From the IMG/VR virus record IMGVR_UViG_3300046450_001953, positions 1 to 64,000 of that record: a stretch of 64,000 bases of DNA; one strand, written 5' to 3'. Position numbers and translations under genes: made by a program. Below, in pieces: positions 15,485-24,195 of this stretch. Under the pieces are notes generated by a model. It made no database searches. It was given only the letters and a program-made list of their open reading frames with translations, and was not told where the DNA came from. The stretch comes from a virus. Within the stretch, counting starts at the first letter, position 1. Every line of letters starts with the position of its first letter.

Positions 15485-17362
15485 ATGGCTAACCAGAAAA
15501 TAACCGACCTAAATAGATTAAACAAACTTGAACCAGAAGATTTGTTTATTGTGGTGGATACAGACTCCAAATCTAATTCAGCATCACCCACCGGAGAGAC
15601 CAAAGGAATATCCGCAACATCACTTGCCTTGGAACTAACCAAGATAGCAAATAACGAAGTTGGTATTGATTTTAAAAACCTACGAGACGTGCCCGATACC
15701 TACGAAGAAAATCGTGGTGGTTATATCAAAATAAGAAACGATGGATCGGGCATCGAATTTACAGACTCACCAGGAGCCTCCGAACAATCATTTGCAGGAA
15801 ACTATTTACAAACCCATGTTAATGGTGAATTACAAACATATGAAGTTGGTGACATTTTATATGCATCGAGTTCAAATAAATTTGCCAAAGCAACAAGTAC
15901 ATCCCTAGACGAAGCTGAGGCCGTGGGTATTATCCGCAAGGTAAAGCTCTCGGAGAATAGCACACAAAAAAATCCACTAATTGAAAAATTCAGTTTAGTG
16001 TTTAATGGTTTCATAAGTTGGGAGTGGGACGAAGAAACTATTGGTGGTCCACTTTCTATTGAAAAACGACCCATTGACCCCAACGATACCCAGATGACCA
16101 GAATTTATAAAAATCAATTATTAATTCCTGGGTTGACATATTTTCTGGGCACGCGTGGCACTCTTATTGAATTTGACCCCAGTGATTTTCTCCAAGATGC
16201 AGTTGTAGTCTCCAAACCCATGTTGATTGCATCTTCCAAAACATCAGGTGTTCTTGTAAACTATCGTGGGTTGGTATGCAACTCAGATGAACAGGCCTCG
16301 AAGTTTGTTGTATATGAACCATCCGCATGTAATAGCATAAAGACAGGTGATGTACTTCGGATCAAGCGATCATCCGTCCGCACGAAAATTGATAACTTTA
16401 CTACCACATCAACATATGACACCTCACTTATAGAAGAATCCGTGTTACCAAACTTCCTCGGTCGGGAAAGTGGAACTACACAATATGCGTTATGTAACTC
16501 AGCTGCTCAGATGAAACTCACAGGTGACGATGCTCCCGTTGAAGACGATAATTATGGATGTGATATGTTGGGTATTGTAATAAACTCAACTAGTGACTTT
16601 TTTGAAATACAAACCAGTGGCATGGTTGAATTCGCACCGCCTTCATACGAGGCCCGACTCACCACCGAAAACGACAACGGTACCAAGACGACCCGCACCG
16701 AAACCCATGTACTCGACCAACTATTTTTAACTGGGTACACCTATTATATAGAATCGTTCCCAATCAACGCAGACCAATTGGCTGCCACGAACCAAACAAC
16801 GGAACTTAGAAACTCTATCTATGACTACTCGGCCGAGGAAATCGGTGGTTATATTATGAAAGAAAATACACTGATTACCACGAAGCTAAAACCATTGATG
16901 AACGGGACCTCCCCATTTAGGAACACAGCCGCAATCAGTCCGTTTTCACGATCACATACTTCAGGTCAGGTCTTGGCGTATGCAAAACCGGCATTTTATG
17001 CGGTGTCACCAACCAAGATACTTATACTTAATCAACAAGCATATCCAAATCCAAAGGATGCTTGTAATTCAATTGACCCCACAAGTGGGAGTCCGTGTAC
17101 ACCACACAGACAACGACATGAACAGAGTTTCACCGTAAACCGCAGTAGGTTATTTACTGGTCAAACCGAACTTGAGAGTTTTTCAAGTAAGTTTCTAAAT
17201 GTTGCTTGGCCAAGTGCGAGTACACACGATAAAAGCATAATAACCTTTATATTTGAATACACACAGGACGGAGAGCAACACGAACAATTTGAATCACATG
17301 AGTATGTAAAAATGGATGCAACCGATGGTTCATTTTGGACATATGTAAGGAAAATTTCATAA
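15485..17362 (+). CDS. Virion structural protein, fibre-like N terminus
   Basis: The 625-residue protein starts MANQKITDLNRLNKLEPEDLFIVVDT and soon has SPTGETKGI, a head pattern I associate with phage tail-fibre and appendage proteins that describe themselves as 'KITDL...L...DLF.VVD'. The rest is Ser/Thr/Asn-rich beta structure with no enzyme motif and no membrane segment. It is followed, with a TAATG overlap, by two further virion-type genes, so the three probably form one appendage. The C-terminal segment (residues about 580-620) reads like a beta sandwich. Assignment as a structural protein is firm in style, but exact position on the virion is unknown. Confidence 0.6.
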   Translation: MANQKITDLNRLNKLEPEDLFIVVDTDSKSNSASPTGETKGISATSLALELTKIANNEVGIDFKNLRDVPDTYEENRGGYIKIRNDGSGIEFTDSPGASEQSFAGNYLQTHVNGELQTYEVGDILYASSSNKFAKATSTSLDEAEAVGIIRKVKLSENSTQKNPLIEKFSLVFNGFISWEWDEETIGGPLSIEKRPIDPNDTQMTRIYKNQLLIPGLTYFLGTRGTLIEFDPSDFLQDAVVVSKPMLIASSKTSGVLVNYRGLVCNSDEQASKFVVYEPSACNSIKTGDVLRIKRSSVRTKIDNFTTTSTYDTSLIEESVLPNFLGRESGTTQYALCNSAAQMKLTGDDAPVEDDNYGCDMLGIVINSTSDFFEIQTSGMVEFAPPSYEARLTTENDNGTKTTRTETHVLDQLFLTGYTYYIESFPINADQLAATNQTTELRNSIYDYSAEEIGGYIMKENTLITTKLKPLMNGTSPFRNTAAISPFSRSHTSGQVLAYAKPAFYAVSPTKILILNQQAYPNPKDACNSIDPTSGSPCTPHRQRHEQSFTVNRSRLFTGQTELESFSSKFLNVAWPSASTHDKSIITFIFEYTQDGEQHEQFESHEYVKMDATDGSFWTYVRKIS

Positions 17363-17757
17363 TGGGATCACTATACGACATAGGAAATTTTAGGTATAAG
17401 CATTTTACCTTCTATTCATGCAAACAAACAGACGGAGGTGATTCGTGCGCTGGGTCTCCTCCAATTAGCATCGATGCCGAAGGAAATGAGGTGGACGAAA
17501 TAATAAACTTTCTGGATAGAACCTGGCCACACAAAGGTCTTTTTATAGGGGATAGTTCAGAGGGTGACTATAGTTTTGTTACATATGTATCCCAAACCGC
17601 AGAGAAACTTGAGGTGGACCAGATATACATATACAAACGAGTTAGGGCAATCAATGTGGCAGGTAGTTCAAGCACAGAAACAAAGTATCATCTGGTTTGG
17701 GAACGGGTAATAGACCCTGTCAAATCACTTAAACCAGGAATAACACAGAATATTTAA
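17362..17757 (+). CDS. Small virion-associated hypothetical protein
   Basis: The 131-residue protein begins MGSLYDIGNFRYKHFTFYSC. The ATG at 17362 overlaps the preceding stop (TAATG), which I prefer to an earlier in-frame ATG at 17335 inside the upstream gene. It is beta-rich, with a single compact domain containing EKLEVDQIYIYKRVRAINVAG, and ends near ITQNI. No known family is seen. The coupled position between two large fibre-like genes suggests a small fibre or chaperone component. Confidence 0.6.
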   Translation: MGSLYDIGNFRYKHFTFYSCKQTDGGDSCAGSPPISIDAEGNEVDEIINFLDRTWPHKGLFIGDSSEGDYSFVTYVSQTAEKLEVDQIYIYKRVRAINVAGSSSTETKYHLVWERVIDPVKSLKPGITQNI

Positions 17758-17767
17758 GGAAACGGTT

Positions 17768-19924
17768 ATGTCAAATTCAGCATTTAATATGTCAAAGTGT
17801 GGTTCGGGTGGAGGATCTGGATCATCATGTAATTCAACCGGGTGGACAGAAATACAACCCACAGACGGCAACGACATCACTGTTGTGTCAACGGACAAAT
17901 TACGAGAAGCACTCCGGGAGATTTACTTGGAAGACAAGCAAGACCACATAACTCAAGTCGCAGACATCGTAAAGTTGGTATACGATTGCCCAAAGGAAGG
18001 TGACGCAGTATTTTACAACGCAACTAAGGGTGGTTATGATTTAGCATCTGCTGAGATTGACAATTCAAACTACTTTAAGGATCCAGAACACTTAATCGAA
18101 TCTCTTGCGATAGTAGAGAAGGTCAGAGTTACTTGCCAAGACGGCCAAGATGTCCCCGACGCCGGATATACCGCAAAGGTGGTATTTTTCGGCAAGATAA
18201 CATTTTCAGAGGACTCTCCTGAGTTAGATCCGGGTATGGTATATTATCTTGCGAATCAAACGGCCATACTGAATACCGCAGGATCCAAGTTCAAACCAGT
18301 CGGGTCAAATGCGGTTCATGCGTTTTTTGAACCTACAATCAGCAAACCATTGTTTGTATCCACCGGAACACACACCGCAATAGTGACAAACTACCGACCG
18401 TTAACGGGTTCACCGACAGGTGGACGTGAAATACTAGAGGAATATAGTCTAAGAATCGATCCCCATGTCTATAACGACTCAGATGGAAACTTCATCTCCA
18501 CGGGATGGAAAATCAGAGTTGATAACACAGGTACCGTTTCGAGTCGCAACCACTTGCTTCTTCAAATTGAGTACAACAAACTTGAGGGCCCTCAATCTAC
18601 ATCACATGAGCAGCTAATAGGATCTGAAACATATGTGCATCACATTGATATCGGAATTCTGCATAACGAAGCTGAGGCGGGAGTAAAGGATGATGACGAA
18701 ATTGAATACTTCAAAATAATTGACTTCAACAAAGCCTCCACCGAGTATTGTACAGGGATAGGTGAAGTTTCTGTAAAACTCAAGGTCATAACACAATCTA
18801 CTGCAAATATAAATATTAAAGATAAGTTAGCTTCCCCCGAGGTTCTTCTTACAAATGCCGATGATATAAAGGCAAGTAGAATAGTACCAACACTTGAGTG
18901 GAGAGGTAGTTGTGCAGACAACCTTGACAATGACAACGACATATTTGTTAAAGGGAATCAAAAGCACTCCGATATAGAATATGAAGAAGGTTCGGTGTTT
19001 GAAGTAAAACTGGTAAACTCAGTAATCGACGCAGTTGGTGGAGATGACCAATATCAATTTAAGGTAGAGATGCCGTACAACATAGGATTCAAGGTGGATG
19101 CTCTGATTGAAAACTCCCAAGGAGAATATGAATCAGACCCCGAGTGGAGTCCTATTACAAATTCATTCGGACTTTCACTGCCAGACAAGGAACTCATAGA
19201 AATCATACCAGTTTCCTCGGCCGGCACTACGATAGTGGAAAAGAATCTTCGTATTTCTGCAACAAAAATTAATGGCGATGAACTACCCGACACACACTGG
19301 GCAAACATTTATTCGGCCACAAAACTTAGTAACAATCGTGTACTTTGTCTTTCAAACTCATGTTGCATTGACGAATACGAACAATTTATACCAGAGAATT
19401 CAAACTCTATTGACAAATCGATTACATCAATATTAACCGATGGAGACTCCGCACTTATTAACAACAAGGATGGCGCAACATTCCATAGCAAGGGAGTAAA
19501 TAGACCATCTTGGTCAGGGTCTAAATCATCAACAGGAACTGCAATGGGACTGTCATGGAAGAATTGCAGAGAAAATACGATATTCTGCTACCCACCGACC
19601 AACCAAGGGACTACCGCATCCTTCATGACAATTTACGCAGACGAGGCCCGAGTCATAACGGATATAGTAACACATGAGAAGGTGGATAACGAATCGCAGT
19701 TTTATGACCCACGATACACTCTCATGGAAATAGGCGCACAAAACACACTTGATGGCCACCATGTTAGACTAACGGTAAACTCGGGTTCATCGGTGGTAGG
19801 TGCAAAAGAAACTTGTTATGTATTTAAGTTCAACGGAAGTAATCTTGGGACCCACTTCACACTGGAAGAATTAAGGCAACTTGATCCATCTTTTTCGGAA
19901 CGGGAAATACAAAGTTCTGAGTAA
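17768..19924 (+). CDS. Virion structural protein with C-terminal WKNF domain
   Basis: The 718-residue protein begins MSNSAFNMSKCGSGGGSGSS, a Gly/Ser-rich head, followed by TDKLREALREIYLEDKQDH and extended beta-rich regions. Its last 120 residues (DNA 19544-19885) are the domain shared with two giant proteins: LSWKNCRENTIFCYP, ASFMTIYADEAR, EIGAQNTLDGHHVRLT and GTHFTLEELRQL. The domain is preceded by an AxFHSKGVN lead-in that also precedes the other copies. The stop overlaps the following glycosyltransferase gene by one base (TAATGA). It is probably a fibre or decoration protein. Confidence 0.65.
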   Translation: MSNSAFNMSKCGSGGGSGSSCNSTGWTEIQPTDGNDITVVSTDKLREALREIYLEDKQDHITQVADIVKLVYDCPKEGDAVFYNATKGGYDLASAEIDNSNYFKDPEHLIESLAIVEKVRVTCQDGQDVPDAGYTAKVVFFGKITFSEDSPELDPGMVYYLANQTAILNTAGSKFKPVGSNAVHAFFEPTISKPLFVSTGTHTAIVTNYRPLTGSPTGGREILEEYSLRIDPHVYNDSDGNFISTGWKIRVDNTGTVSSRNHLLLQIEYNKLEGPQSTSHEQLIGSETYVHHIDIGILHNEAEAGVKDDDEIEYFKIIDFNKASTEYCTGIGEVSVKLKVITQSTANINIKDKLASPEVLLTNADDIKASRIVPTLEWRGSCADNLDNDNDIFVKGNQKHSDIEYEEGSVFEVKLVNSVIDAVGGDDQYQFKVEMPYNIGFKVDALIENSQGEYESDPEWSPITNSFGLSLPDKELIEIIPVSSAGTTIVEKNLRISATKINGDELPDTHWANIYSATKLSNNRVLCLSNSCCIDEYEQFIPENSNSIDKSITSILTDGDSALINNKDGATFHSKGVNRPSWSGSKSSTGTAMGLSWKNCRENTIFCYPPTNQGTTASFMTIYADEARVITDIVTHEKVDNESQFYDPRYTLMEIGAQNTLDGHHVRLTVNSGSSVVGAKETCYVFKFNGSNLGTHFTLEELRQLDPSFSEREIQSSE
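19544..19885 (+). repeat. WKNF domain copy in the 718-residue protein
   Basis: This is one of ten copies of a roughly 100-residue domain with core LSWKNxRENxxFxYP...FMTIYxxEA...AEIGAQxTLNG..VRLxxN...GTHFTLxEL. It is the most diverged copy, with Cys substitutions at KNCREN and IFCYP and a longer loop after DEAR. Others lie at 36880-37212 and 51241-54858. Confidence 0.85.
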
Positions 19925-20646
19925 TGAGCATTGGTATTGTAATACCAACTTACAAACTCTGCAAGTATAGGTTAGAAAACCTTGCATTCAACCTCCGCCA
20001 CATGGTTGCATCGGGAATTCCCAACATCTATGTGGTTGAACAACTCTCCGAAGATGAATCGGTAAGACGCGTCCTAGAATCCTTTCCCCGTGTTCGTTAT
20101 ATCACCAAATCTATCGAAGGGGGGGTATTTAATAAGTCTAAGTTGATTAACTACTCAGTAAATGAATTGCAGTTTGAGTATATATGGATATATGATGTTG
20201 ATGTATTTATGGATACCAAGTTTGTAATCCGTAGTATACCCGACTCAGTTGATGTAGTTCGTCCGTTTGAGAAGATAATAATGCTAAATGAAACCGAATC
20301 AGAAAAACTTAAACGCACCGATTTGATATATTTGGATAAACGAAGTTATGACGGATATAATAGCTTTGGTAAGTTTTCACTTATACTAAAACGAGACATA
20401 TTTGAAAAAGTTGGAGGATACGATGAAACTTTCCAAGGTTGGGGATTTCAAGACTTGGATTTAACTCAACGCATACCCAATGGTTGCTATGAGGGGTATA
20501 TGACTAACACTGGATTCCATATGTGGCATCCCCGGCCATCAACTGAATTTTATCAAACAAACAAGACCTCGTTTACAAAACGGCACTCCGGTGTAACTAA
20601 ACCACCAAGAAAAAAGAAAAAAAAGAATTTGCTTGATAGTTTCTAA
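19924..20646 (+). CDS. Glycosyltransferase family 2 / galactosyltransferase-like
   Basis: The 240-residue product begins MSIGIVIPTYKLCKYRLENL, a GT2 opening. It has YIWIYDVDVFMDTKF near residue 80 (DVD metal motif) and FEKVGGYDETFQGWGFQDLD near residue 160, the GYDE.F.GWG.ED motif of galactosyltransferase-like GT-A enzymes, followed by GFHMWHPRPS. The tail is very basic (PPRKKKKKNLL). It is translationally coupled to the virion gene before it, so it may glycosylate that structural protein. Confidence 0.82.
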   Translation: MSIGIVIPTYKLCKYRLENLAFNLRHMVASGIPNIYVVEQLSEDESVRRVLESFPRVRYITKSIEGGVFNKSKLINYSVNELQFEYIWIYDVDVFMDTKFVIRSIPDSVDVVRPFEKIIMLNETESEKLKRTDLIYLDKRSYDGYNSFGKFSLILKRDIFEKVGGYDETFQGWGFQDLDLTQRIPNGCYEGYMTNTGFHMWHPRPSTEFYQTNKTSFTKRHSGVTKPPRKKKKKNLLDSF

Positions 20647-20668
20647 AAATATATATATTATATATTAT

Positions 20669-21340
20669 ATGAAAAATTATACGGAATCTCAACTTGAAGA
20701 AAACTACAAGCAGTTTTTAGACTTTATTGAAAAAACCTTTACGGGTGAACGGCAGGAAAAGCTGCTGTATATGTATGGAACTGATGATGGGTGTCTAGGT
20801 CTTCGTGCGTTAACATCACCCGCAAGTAGCATAGATAGGTTTCACAACGCATACGATGGTGGTTATATTGACCACGTCCTTGGGGTATGTAAGACCGTAA
20901 GGGGAGTCAAGGTCTTATTGCAGAGCATAGGGGCCCACATCGACTTCACCGATGACGAAATGATGTTCGCTGCATTCAACCACGACTTAGGAAAACTTGG
21001 GACACCCGATGGGGAACAATATGTACACAACGAAAGTGAGTGGCATAGAAAAAACCAGGGCAAGTTATACAACATCAACCCAGACATTCACTGGATGACC
21101 GTTACAGATAGGTCGGTCTGGTTACTTCAACACTTTGATATTAAAATAACCGAAAAGGAATTCATCGGGATCAAGTTATCCGATGGTATGTATGATGACT
21201 CAAATATTCAGTACCTAAAATCCTTTTCAAAAGAGGTCGGACTAAAGACCGAACTACCCAGAGTAATTCATTGGGCAGACCACATGACCTGTCTTGCAGA
21301 GAAGTCAACTATGGATGATATTATGAAGTTCACTCCATAA
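20669..21340 (+). CDS. HD-domain metal-dependent phosphohydrolase
   Basis: From the ATG at 20669 the product has 223 residues. HNAYDGGYIDHVLGV supplies the first histidines, AAFNHDLGKLG is the HD doublet with the DLGK context, NESEWHRKNQG follows, and RVIHWADHMTCLAEK near the C terminus provides the last Asp. These are the H...HD...D ligands of HD phosphohydrolases, which hydrolyse nucleotides, cyclic nucleotides or phosphates. Substrate is unknown; phage HD proteins often serve nucleotide metabolism. There is no Shine-Dalgarno match in the AT-only leader, so initiation may be leaderless or atypical. Confidence 0.78.
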   Translation: MKNYTESQLEENYKQFLDFIEKTFTGERQEKLLYMYGTDDGCLGLRALTSPASSIDRFHNAYDGGYIDHVLGVCKTVRGVKVLLQSIGAHIDFTDDEMMFAAFNHDLGKLGTPDGEQYVHNESEWHRKNQGKLYNINPDIHWMTVTDRSVWLLQHFDIKITEKEFIGIKLSDGMYDDSNIQYLKSFSKEVGLKTELPRVIHWADHMTCLAEKSTMDDIMKFTP

Positions 21341-21343
21341 AAT

Positions 21344-21372
21344 TTGACATATTTAGGTTTATATAGTATATT
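21344..21372 (+). promoter_or_regulatory. Strong sigma70-like promoter for hsp20
   Basis: TTGACA (21344-21349) and TATATT (21367-21372) are separated by exactly 17 bases. The -35 is a perfect match and the -10 has one mismatch. The -10 is the start of a TATATTTATA motif. Predicted transcription begins near 21379 and leaves a leader of about 73 bases before the ATG at 21452. Confidence 0.7.
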
Positions 21373-21383
21373 TATATTATAGA

Positions 21384-21404
21384 GCAACGCTCAATTGAGG
21401 TTGC
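21384..21404 (+). promoter_or_regulatory. Leader hairpin in the hsp20 mRNA
   Basis: GCAAC-g-CTC-AATT-GAG-GTTGC can fold with two stem segments, one bulged G and a four-base loop. A second small hairpin (GGTT-CAT-AACC, 21425-21435) lies just before the AGGA at 21441-21444. The leader is unusually long for this window. An RNA thermometer, as in bacterial hsp20 leaders, is possible, but AGGA is not clearly hidden in either stem. Confidence 0.35.
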
Positions 21405-21451
21405 TTGCTGGATGCCCACATCGGGGTTCATAACCATAACAGGACATAATA

Positions 21452-21946
21452 ATGAAAAAGTATATAGGAAAATCCACCGGAGCCGGATTTAATAAACAGG
21501 TTCCCAATTTAAGAGATGAATTTTTAACACCATTCGACTCGTTGTTTGACAAAGTAGTCAATCAGGCATTTCCAACATTCAGTCAAGAGTTTGGGGTGAA
21601 TTTCTTCGGAAATAGTTCATACCCCCGTGTAAATGTTGCCGACTTAAAGAACGAAGTTCTTATTGAGGCCGAAATTGCGGGTCTTAGCAAAGACGATGTC
21701 TCGGTTGAATATGCAGACGGAATGCTCACCATCTCGGGTGACAAAAAAACTGAACTTGATGACGCAGATATAAGATATGTTTACAAGGAGTTAAAGAGAT
21801 CTTCTTTCAAACGTTCGTTTCGAGTTGATGAAGTGACCCTTGATGTAGAAAATATTACTGCAAAATTTGACAACGGAATATTGAATGTCATTATCCCAAA
21901 GAAAGAAGTTATTGAAACCAAGTCAAAAAAGGTAAAAATCCTTTAA
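21452..21946 (+). CDS. hsp20: Small heat shock protein, Hsp20/alpha-crystallin
   Basis: The 164-residue protein has the alpha-crystallin domain from about residue 54 (YPRVNVADLKNEVLIEAEIA) through GLSKDDVSVEYADGMLTISG to the family motif near residues 138-152 (FDNGILNVIIPKKE), where G-I-L sits in the A-x-x-x-G-V-L position. It is a cytosolic holdase chaperone that in T4-like marine phages is thought to help capsid or scaffold folding. It is transcribed alone: a promoter lies upstream and an intrinsic terminator immediately downstream. Confidence 0.95.
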   Translation: MKKYIGKSTGAGFNKQVPNLRDEFLTPFDSLFDKVVNQAFPTFSQEFGVNFFGNSSYPRVNVADLKNEVLIEAEIAGLSKDDVSVEYADGMLTISGDKKTELDDADIRYVYKELKRSSFKRSFRVDEVTLDVENITAKFDNGILNVIIPKKEVIETKSKKVKIL

Positions 21947-21973
21947 ACTTGGTTAAAAATACTTCAATAATTC

Positions 21974-22003
21974 AAGAGGGTACAAACTTTACCTTCTTTT
22001 TTT
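21974..22003 (+). terminator. Intrinsic terminator after hsp20
   Basis: The left arm (21974-21982) pairs with 21990-21998 through about nine base pairs, including one G-T wobble, around a seven-base loop (CAAACTT). It runs straight into a T tract ending at 22003. It makes hsp20 a single-gene unit. Confidence 0.75.
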
Positions 22004-22013
22004 ATAATTATAT

Positions 22014-22022
22014 TATATTTAT
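22014..22022 (+). promoter_or_regulatory. TATATTTAT motif before the membrane protein gene
   Basis: This sense TATATTTAT lies 49 bases before the ATG at 22072, just past the hsp20 terminator, where a new promoter is expected. There is no good -35 box. The gene has a clear AGGAG Shine-Dalgarno. Confidence 0.4.
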
Positions 22023-22071
22023 CTAAGAGTGCGACGAATGTGTAAAGCTTAACTAGGAGATATATATTATT

Positions 22072-23172
22072 ATGAAGATGTTTACGGCAATTTTAGGCCT
22101 TTTGGCCCTTGCGGTTGCAGGAACCGCAGCTTTCTTTTCGGTGTGGGGTATTAGTTTATTATTCGCAGGAGCATCCATTGCCGCGATGATAATGGCAGGT
22201 GTACTTGAAGCAGGAAAGTTGGTGATGACATCGTTTCTGTATCGTTATTGGGAAAGAATCCCAAAGTTGTTGCGAATATATTCTACCGTGGCGGTGGTAA
22301 CTCTAGTTGCTATCACCTCACTTGGTATTTATGGGTTTTTAAGTGACGCATACGATGATACACGTGCAAAGGTTGAAATGCACGAACATACCATCACGCA
22401 GATAACAAAAGAGAACGCACACATTGAAGCAGAGATGGTATCCTTGAAAAGTTCATCAGCCACAGTTGACACAAAGTCCACCGAAACCATAGCAGGTTTC
22501 CAAAAGATATATGATGATTTTGTGTCAGACAGGCGATCAAGACAAGATTCCCTTGCAGACAGACATAAGTCAGATACCACATCCAGGTCGCTGAGAAGAC
22601 AACAACTATTGGATAGACTTGCCACATTGGATAAATCAAGAAGTGATCTTGAATCTTCCGGCGGGGGTATATTTTCAAGCAAGAAGAAAAAACTTGAAGA
22701 GTTGGCAAAGGCACAGGCACCAGAAAGAACCTCTACCGCAGAATCTATGAAGAACATTGATGAAGACGAGTCATCCGCAATAACTTCCTACGATGAACAA
22801 ATAAAGAAGATTGATGCGGAGATAGAGGCAGAGTATCAAGTGTTCGTTGGGAAGGTTAATTCCTTAAGAGATGAGTCTAATAAGATAGATAATACATCCG
22901 ATATTGAAGCAAACTATGCTAAGTTGCGAGCAAACGAGCAAAGAATTCTTGAGAATAAGGATGCAATTCGTGACACGGATATAGGAAGTTTTAAATTTAT
23001 AGCTCAGTCTTTTAATACACCATTGGATCAAGTGGTAAAGTGGTTTATCATCATAATAGTGGTAGTGTTTGACCCACTTGCAATTGCATTGGTGCTTGCA
23101 TATAACATTGCAAGTAGTGGACGGCTGACTCTTGGTGATGAGCCAGATGCTCCGAAAAAAAAAATTGGATAG
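22072..23172 (+). CDS. Membrane/coiled-coil protein, zero-frame product
   Basis: The 366-residue product has hydrophobic segments near residues 3-22, 25-50, 70-92 and 323-348. Between the third and fourth is a long charged helical region (residues about 95-320) rich in Glu, Lys, Ser and Asp that should form a coiled coil. An AGGAG lies about 14 bases before the ATG. The zero-frame ending PKKKIG comes from a run of ten A residues (23155-23164). In the -1 frame the protein would continue into a Pro/Thr-rich tail (see 23163-23852). I know no function; T4-like marine phages carry similar membrane-coiled-coil proteins near structural genes. Confidence 0.7.
   Translation: MKMFTAILGLLALAVAGTAAFFSVWGISLLFAGASIAAMIMAGVLEAGKLVMTSFLYRYWERIPKLLRIYSTVAVVTLVAITSLGIYGFLSDAYDDTRAKVEMHEHTITQITKENAHIEAEMVSLKSSSATVDTKSTETIAGFQKIYDDFVSDRRSRQDSLADRHKSDTTSRSLRRQQLLDRLATLDKSRSDLESSGGGIFSSKKKKLEELAKAQAPERTSTAESMKNIDEDESSAITSYDEQIKKIDAEIEAEYQVFVGKVNSLRDESNKIDNTSDIEANYAKLRANEQRILENKDAIRDTDIGSFKFIAQSFNTPLDQVVKWFIIIIVVVFDPLAIALVLAYNIASSGRLTLGDEPDAPKKKIG
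23155..23164 (+). other. A10 slippery run
   Basis: Ten consecutive A residues end the coding part of the 366-residue gene. In the zero frame a TAG follows three codons later (ATT GGA TAG). In the -1 frame the reading continues for 229 codons without a stop, and no start codon lies between the previous -1-frame stop (TGA, 23039-23041 class; nearest seen 23139-23141) and 23553. Runs of this length support ribosomal -1 slippage or RNA polymerase slippage. Confidence 0.6.
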
Positions 23173-23852
23173 ATAATCTTCCGTTTGCCGAGAGGTTTCA
23201 AGAAGAGAGTGAGTTCGTAGTAGACGAACCTACCGAAGTTACTCCAACTCCAACTCCGAGTCCAACTCCAACTCCAACTCCGAGTCCAACTCCAACTCCA
23301 ACTCCGAGTCCGAGTCCAACTCCAACTCCGAGTCCAAGTCCTACCCCGACTCCGAGTCCAACTCCTACCCCAACTCCGAGTCCAACTCCGAGTCCAACTC
23401 CAACTCCGAGTCCAAGTCCTACCCCGACCCCGACTCCGAGTCCAACTCCAACTCCGAGTCCAACTCCAACTCCGAGTCCAACTCCAACTCCGAGTCCAAC
23501 TCCAACTCCGAGTCCAACTCCAACTCCGAGTCCACTACCAACTCCTACCCCGGTGATTAAACCAACACCAACCGATGACAATGTTATATCAACACCCCTA
23601 TATGACACATCAGACACCGATCCAACTGATCCCGACTCTCGTGGTCCCTACTATGTACCTTGGAAAAAAACATCAATGGATTTGTATAATAAAATACACA
23701 GACCCGATGAGGACAGTAGTTATTGGGCAGAGACTCGTTACAAATCCCAAGACGGATATATATCAGGAAGCACACTCGGTAATGTGCCAACAAAGAATGA
23801 TAATACCAAAGAAAATTCCGATGATACCACGGACAAAAACGATAAAAAATAA
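23163..23852 (+). CDS. Frameshift-dependent Pro/Thr-rich extension of the membrane protein
   Basis: This frame opens within the A10 run and reads [20 protein letters not shown], then a tract of about 105 residues of TP and SP dipeptides (23238-23552), and ends with a 100-residue acidic C-terminal part containing [17 protein letters not shown]. It has no ATG, GTG or TTG until the GTG at 23553. The upstream codons are sensible protein, not random, so I read it as a -1 extension that gives a fusion of about 594 residues. Alternatives: a short protein starting at GTG 23553, or a single-base sequence error in the A run. The tail would project a stiff stalk from a membrane-bound or virion-bound coiled coil. 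Confidence 0.6.
   Translation, partial: NWIDNLPFAERFQEESEFVVDEPTEVTPTPTPSPTPTPTPSPTPTPTPSPSPTPTPSPSPTPTPSPTPTPTPSPTPSPTPTPSPSPTPTPTPSPTPTPSPTPTPSPTPTPSPTPTPSPTPTPSPLPTPTPVIKPTPTDDNVISTPLYDTSDTDPTDPDSRGPYYVPWKKTSMDLYNKIHRPDEDSSYWAETRYKSQDGYISGSTLGNVPTKNDNTKENSDDTTDKNDKK
23238..23552 (+). repeat. Tandem ACTCCA/AGTCCA-type repeat coding TP/SP stalk
   Basis: These 315 bases are built almost only of ACT, AGT and ACC codons alternating with CCA, CCG and CCT, in irregular 12-18 base units (for example ACTCCAACTCCGAGTCCA). All units are multiples of three, so the frame is kept whatever the copy number. Similar TP-rich linkers occur in both giant proteins (43815-44010, 50955-51030). Confidence 0.9.
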
Positions 23853-23868
23853 CTATTGTTGTTTTATG

Positions 23869-23897
23869 TTGACATATAAATAATAATATGTGATAGT
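23869..23897 (+). promoter_or_regulatory. TTGACA box overlapping a TATAAATA box
   Basis: TTGACA (23869-23874) is directly followed by TATAAATA (23875-23882), a T4-type late-promoter octamer. A weak -10 (GATAGT, 23892-23897) lies 17 bases after the -35. The ATG at 23905 follows. Either a host-type or a gp55-type promoter could be read here. Confidence 0.4.
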
Positions 23898-23904
23898 AGT
23901 AAGT

Positions 23905-24195
23905 ATGTTTAGTATACAATTCGACCCAACTCTTTTATCTTATGGATTTATTATATATACACTAGTTCTGTGTATTGGTGTATACATTTTAGTTAATTTA
24001 TATAGAAAGGTAAAAATATATGAAAACTGGTCACTTGGTATACGAGAGCAAATAGAGAAACTTCAACGAGATGTAAAGGAGATAGATGTCCGTGAAATCT
24101 TCAAAAGTGATGATGATGTGGGGTTTATATATGGTGACATATCGGACATAATAAAAAACATTGATCACGGGGTTAACCCAGAAAATACAAAATGA
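23905..24195 (+). CDS. Small single-pass membrane protein
   Basis: From the ATG at 23905 the 96-residue product begins MFSIQFDPTLLSYGF, has one hydrophobic segment (about residues 11-34, IIYTLVLCIGVYILV) and a cytoplasmic helical tail with EKLQRDVKEIDVREIF. An in-frame GTG at 23890 would add five residues. It overlaps the gp55 gene by four bases, so the two are coupled. The function is unknown. Confidence 0.6.
   Translation: MFSIQFDPTLLSYGFIIYTLVLCIGVYILVNLYRKVKIYENWSLGIREQIEKLQRDVKEIDVREIFKSDDDVGFIYGDISDIIKNIDHGVNPENTK

Noticed and set aside
23198-23617. Minus-strand open frame of LGVGVG repeats
   Set aside because: It is the antisense of the TP/SP-coding repeat. Absence of stops follows from the repeat composition, and the plus frame continues sensible protein on both sides.
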